Assembly (NCBI GenBank): GCA_021793235.1
Contig: JAJYTD010000001.1
Span: forward strand, 62,001-126,000
Direction: 5' to 3'
Source: Actinomycetes bacterium
GTDB lineage: Bacteria; Actinomycetota; Actinomycetes; Streptosporangiales; Streptosporangiaceae
Length of the DNA: 64,000 nucleotides
The notes beneath the pieces are model-generated. The model saw only the letters and a program-made list of their open reading frames with translations. It searched no databases and was not told the DNA's origin. Both the position numbers and the translations under genes were made by a program. This document shows, one piece after another, positions 63,616 to 64,000 of the stretch (its first letter is position 1; the number at the start of each line of letters is the position of its first letter).

Positions 63616-64000
63616 ATGGCAGCACAGATACTGTGGATCGGCACCTACACCCCGGGGTCCGACCCAACCGGGTCGGGGACGGGAATCCACCGGGTGGAGT
63701 TCGATACGGTGACGGGGAGGCTGTCCGGCGGTGCGCCGCTGGCGGCCACTCCCGGACCGTCGTTTCTGGCGGCCCACCCGGACGGGCGGTCGCTCTACGC
63801 CGTCAACGAGAAGGAGAAGGGCACCGTTACCGGCTTCGCCGTCGGCGCTGACGGCACGCTGACGGAGCGCGGCTCCGCCCCGACGGGCGGCACTTCACCG
63901 TGTCATCTCGCTGTGCATCCGCGTGGCCGCCATGTCATCGCAACCAATTACGCCGACGGCGTCGTCAGCGTGCACCCGATCACAGACGACGGCGCCCCGG
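63616..64000 (+). CDS. Beta-propeller lactonase family protein (start only)
   Basis: The first 128 codons run off the window. The peptide MAAQILWIGTYTPGSDPTG begins with the WIGTYT pattern of seven-bladed propeller lactonases (6-phosphogluconolactonase/YbhE type). Repeats HPDGRSLYAVNE and HPRGRHVIATNYADGVVSV follow, and GGTSPCHLAVHP is typical. Known members hydrolyse 6-phosphogluconolactone; others have unknown lactone substrates. ATG 63616 is chosen; an out-of-frame ATG lies five bases before it. It is separated from the conservon by a hairpin. Confidence 0.87.
   Translation, partial: MAAQILWIGTYTPGSDPTGSGTGIHRVEFDTVTGRLSGGAPLAATPGPSFLAAHPDGRSLYAVNEKEKGTVTGFAVGADGTLTERGSAPTGGTSPCHLAVHPRGRHVIATNYADGVVSVHPITDDGAP

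Overview
The window is a GC-rich, densely coded actinomycete chromosome segment. Gene content and order (gatB, ilvBNC, serA, leuB, ilvE, cimA, gltX, an IclR regulator divergent from leuCD, hup, cofC, plsC, gpsA, ddl) are those of the conserved Streptomyces/Nocardiopsis-type core. A conservon (cvnABCD), a SARP-type regulator, coenzyme F420 synthesis (cofC), leaderless-looking starts and many GTG starts agree. A member of the Nocardiopsaceae or a related family is my best guess; the species cannot be read from the sequence.

Region 1 (1-29.4 kb) is core metabolism. After the gatB tail and a membrane PAS-GGDEF-EAL protein comes a branched-chain amino acid and serine block: ilvB-ilvN-ilvC, serA, leuB, ilvE and cimA. 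Leader peptides rich in Leu/Ile/Val codons, each followed by an intrinsic terminator, precede ilvB and cimA, so both look attenuated. Then come a DUF3152 protein, an ABM-family protein, a FAH-family hydrolase, gltX, one tRNA-Gln and two identical tRNA-Glu genes, an AhpD-like protein, a RelBE/ParDE-like toxin-antitoxin pair, a secreted glucose/sorbosone dehydrogenase-like lipoprotein, the NdgR-like regulator with leuCD, HU, cofC, plsC, gpsA and ddl.

Region 2 (29.4-43.4 kb) looks accessory: an EI24 membrane protein, an unrecognised 569-residue protein, catalase, a DUF2252 protein, a UvrD-type helicase with an extra N-terminal module, a membrane-anchored STAND NTPase with a TPR-like C-terminus, and a 500-residue helical-repeat-like protein whose gene contains a perfect 22-bp hairpin. 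If the window holds an undescribed system, the helicase/STAND/helical-repeat neighbourhood (35.5-43.4 kb) is the best candidate.

Region 3 (43.4-49.8 kb) is cell-wall sugar recycling: a SanA/DUF218 protein, murQ, its RpiR regulator with an operator on its own promoter, a short SARP/NB-ARC regulator with a broken P-loop, and a BadF-type amino sugar kinase. Region 4 (49.8-56 kb) has two nearly identical tRNA-Lys genes flanking a PfkB kinase and a beheaded nitronate monooxygenase, then a diacylglycerol-kinase fusion with a decayed PAP2 half, gene scraps, and the PTS-dependent dihydroxyacetone kinase genes dhaL, dhaK and divergent dhaM. Region 5 (56-64 kb) has the HrpA helicase, a complete conservon, and the start of a beta-propeller lactonase cut by the window edge.
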